This document shows, piece after piece, positions 63,927-64,000 of a stretch of 64,000 nucleotides of DNA. The stretch is taken from NCBI RefSeq assembly GCF_020177335.1, contig NZ_JAIVMG010000003.1, positions 310,001 through 374,000 of the forward strand, written 5' to 3'. Position 1 is the first letter of the stretch. Each line of letters begins with the position of its first letter. The notes under the pieces were generated by a model that made no database searches, had not been told where the DNA came from, and saw nothing but the letters and a program-made list of their open reading frames with translations. The DNA comes from Stappia indica (GTDB lineage: Bacteria; Pseudomonadota; Alphaproteobacteria; Rhizobiales; Stappiaceae). The position numbers were made by a program, and so were the translations under genes.

Positions 63927-64000
63927 TCAGCCTGCGGAAAGCAGGTCCCGGGCGAAGCGGGCAGCGCCAGCGGCGGCAGCGGTCAGGTTGCCGCTCCAGG
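63927..64000 (-). CDS. C-terminal end of an unidentified minus-strand protein (partial)
   Basis: An open frame enters from the right edge and ends with a TGA at 63927-63929. The visible end reads WSGNLTAAAAGAARFARDLL, then SAG. Ala-rich endings like this are typical of Rossmann-fold or flavin enzymes, but 24 residues are too few to name a family. It is convergent with the RND gene, 22 bp away. Confidence 0.4.
   Translation of the reverse strand, partial: WSGNLTAAAAGAARFARDLLSAG

Overview
The window is about 64 kb of dense, GC-rich chromosome (estimated by eye at roughly two thirds G+C) carrying housekeeping genes and no phage, integrase, transposase or CRISPR array. GcrA (54534-55073), a complete Pho regulon, FabI, a glyQ-lemA-DUF2207 cluster and many DUF families familiar from rhizobia point to Alphaproteobacteria, most likely Hyphomicrobiales (Rhizobiales). 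A Stappiaceae-like genome is my best guess, made from gene content alone. No rRNA or tRNA gene was recognised.

Layout. 1-2374: glyQ, lemA and a DUF2207 membrane protein, all minus strand. 2702-9538: a small secreted protein, a MerR regulator divergent from a CDF metal exporter, a D-2-hydroxyacid dehydrogenase-type flavoprotein, fabI, a histidine phosphatase, DUF1344 and DUF3095 proteins. 9635-14393: aroC, an HTH-RibB-(degenerate RibA) fusion and dxs (chorismate, riboflavin and isoprenoid precursors). 14791-18193: an MFS transporter and a copper-delivery cluster (DUF2946-like protein, PCu(A)C, SCO, small membrane peptide). 18209-24317: three methyltransferases (TlyA, an RNA uridine methyltransferase, an unassigned one), xseB, a histone-deacetylase-like enzyme and a Sua5/TsaC enzyme. 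24529-28020: an acyl-CoA dehydrogenase / enoyl-CoA hydratase / SDR operon behind a perfect 16-bp palindrome. 28144-38849: DnaJ-like chaperone, lipoprotein, pdxH, GNAT, CorA, DUF1499, an acyl-CoA synthetase, two tandem HAD phosphatases and an MBL hydrolase. 39244-43706: a four-gene polyamine-type ABC importer. 45879-54134: phoR-pstSCAB-phoU-phoB. 54534-58819: gcrA divergent from argD-argF-hslO. 59103-63904: an RND efflux adaptor and pump.

How parts work together. PhoR and PhoB should sense and respond to phosphate through the adjacent PstSCAB/PhoU complex, and a Pho-box-like element precedes pstS. The copper proteins probably supply the CuA site of cytochrome oxidase. The MerR/CDF pair is a self-contained metal-efflux switch with the diagnostic 19-bp promoter spacer.

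Most unusual features. (1) RibB carries an N-terminal helix-turn-helix and is preceded by two 17-bp palindromes of identical architecture next to a promoter that would give a leaderless mRNA, suggesting an enzyme that regulates its own gene. (2) The first permease of the polyamine-type importer has a Pro-Ser hexapeptide repeat plus a coiled coil inserted between its first two membrane helices; PstA also carries a long periplasmic coiled coil. (3) argD is preceded by a ~290-nt GC-rich leader with several strong hairpins. (4) A strong intrinsic terminator faces the minus strand between ribB and dxs where no minus-strand gene exists. (5) A ~130-bp palindromic element occurs three times, each time downstream of a housekeeping gene.
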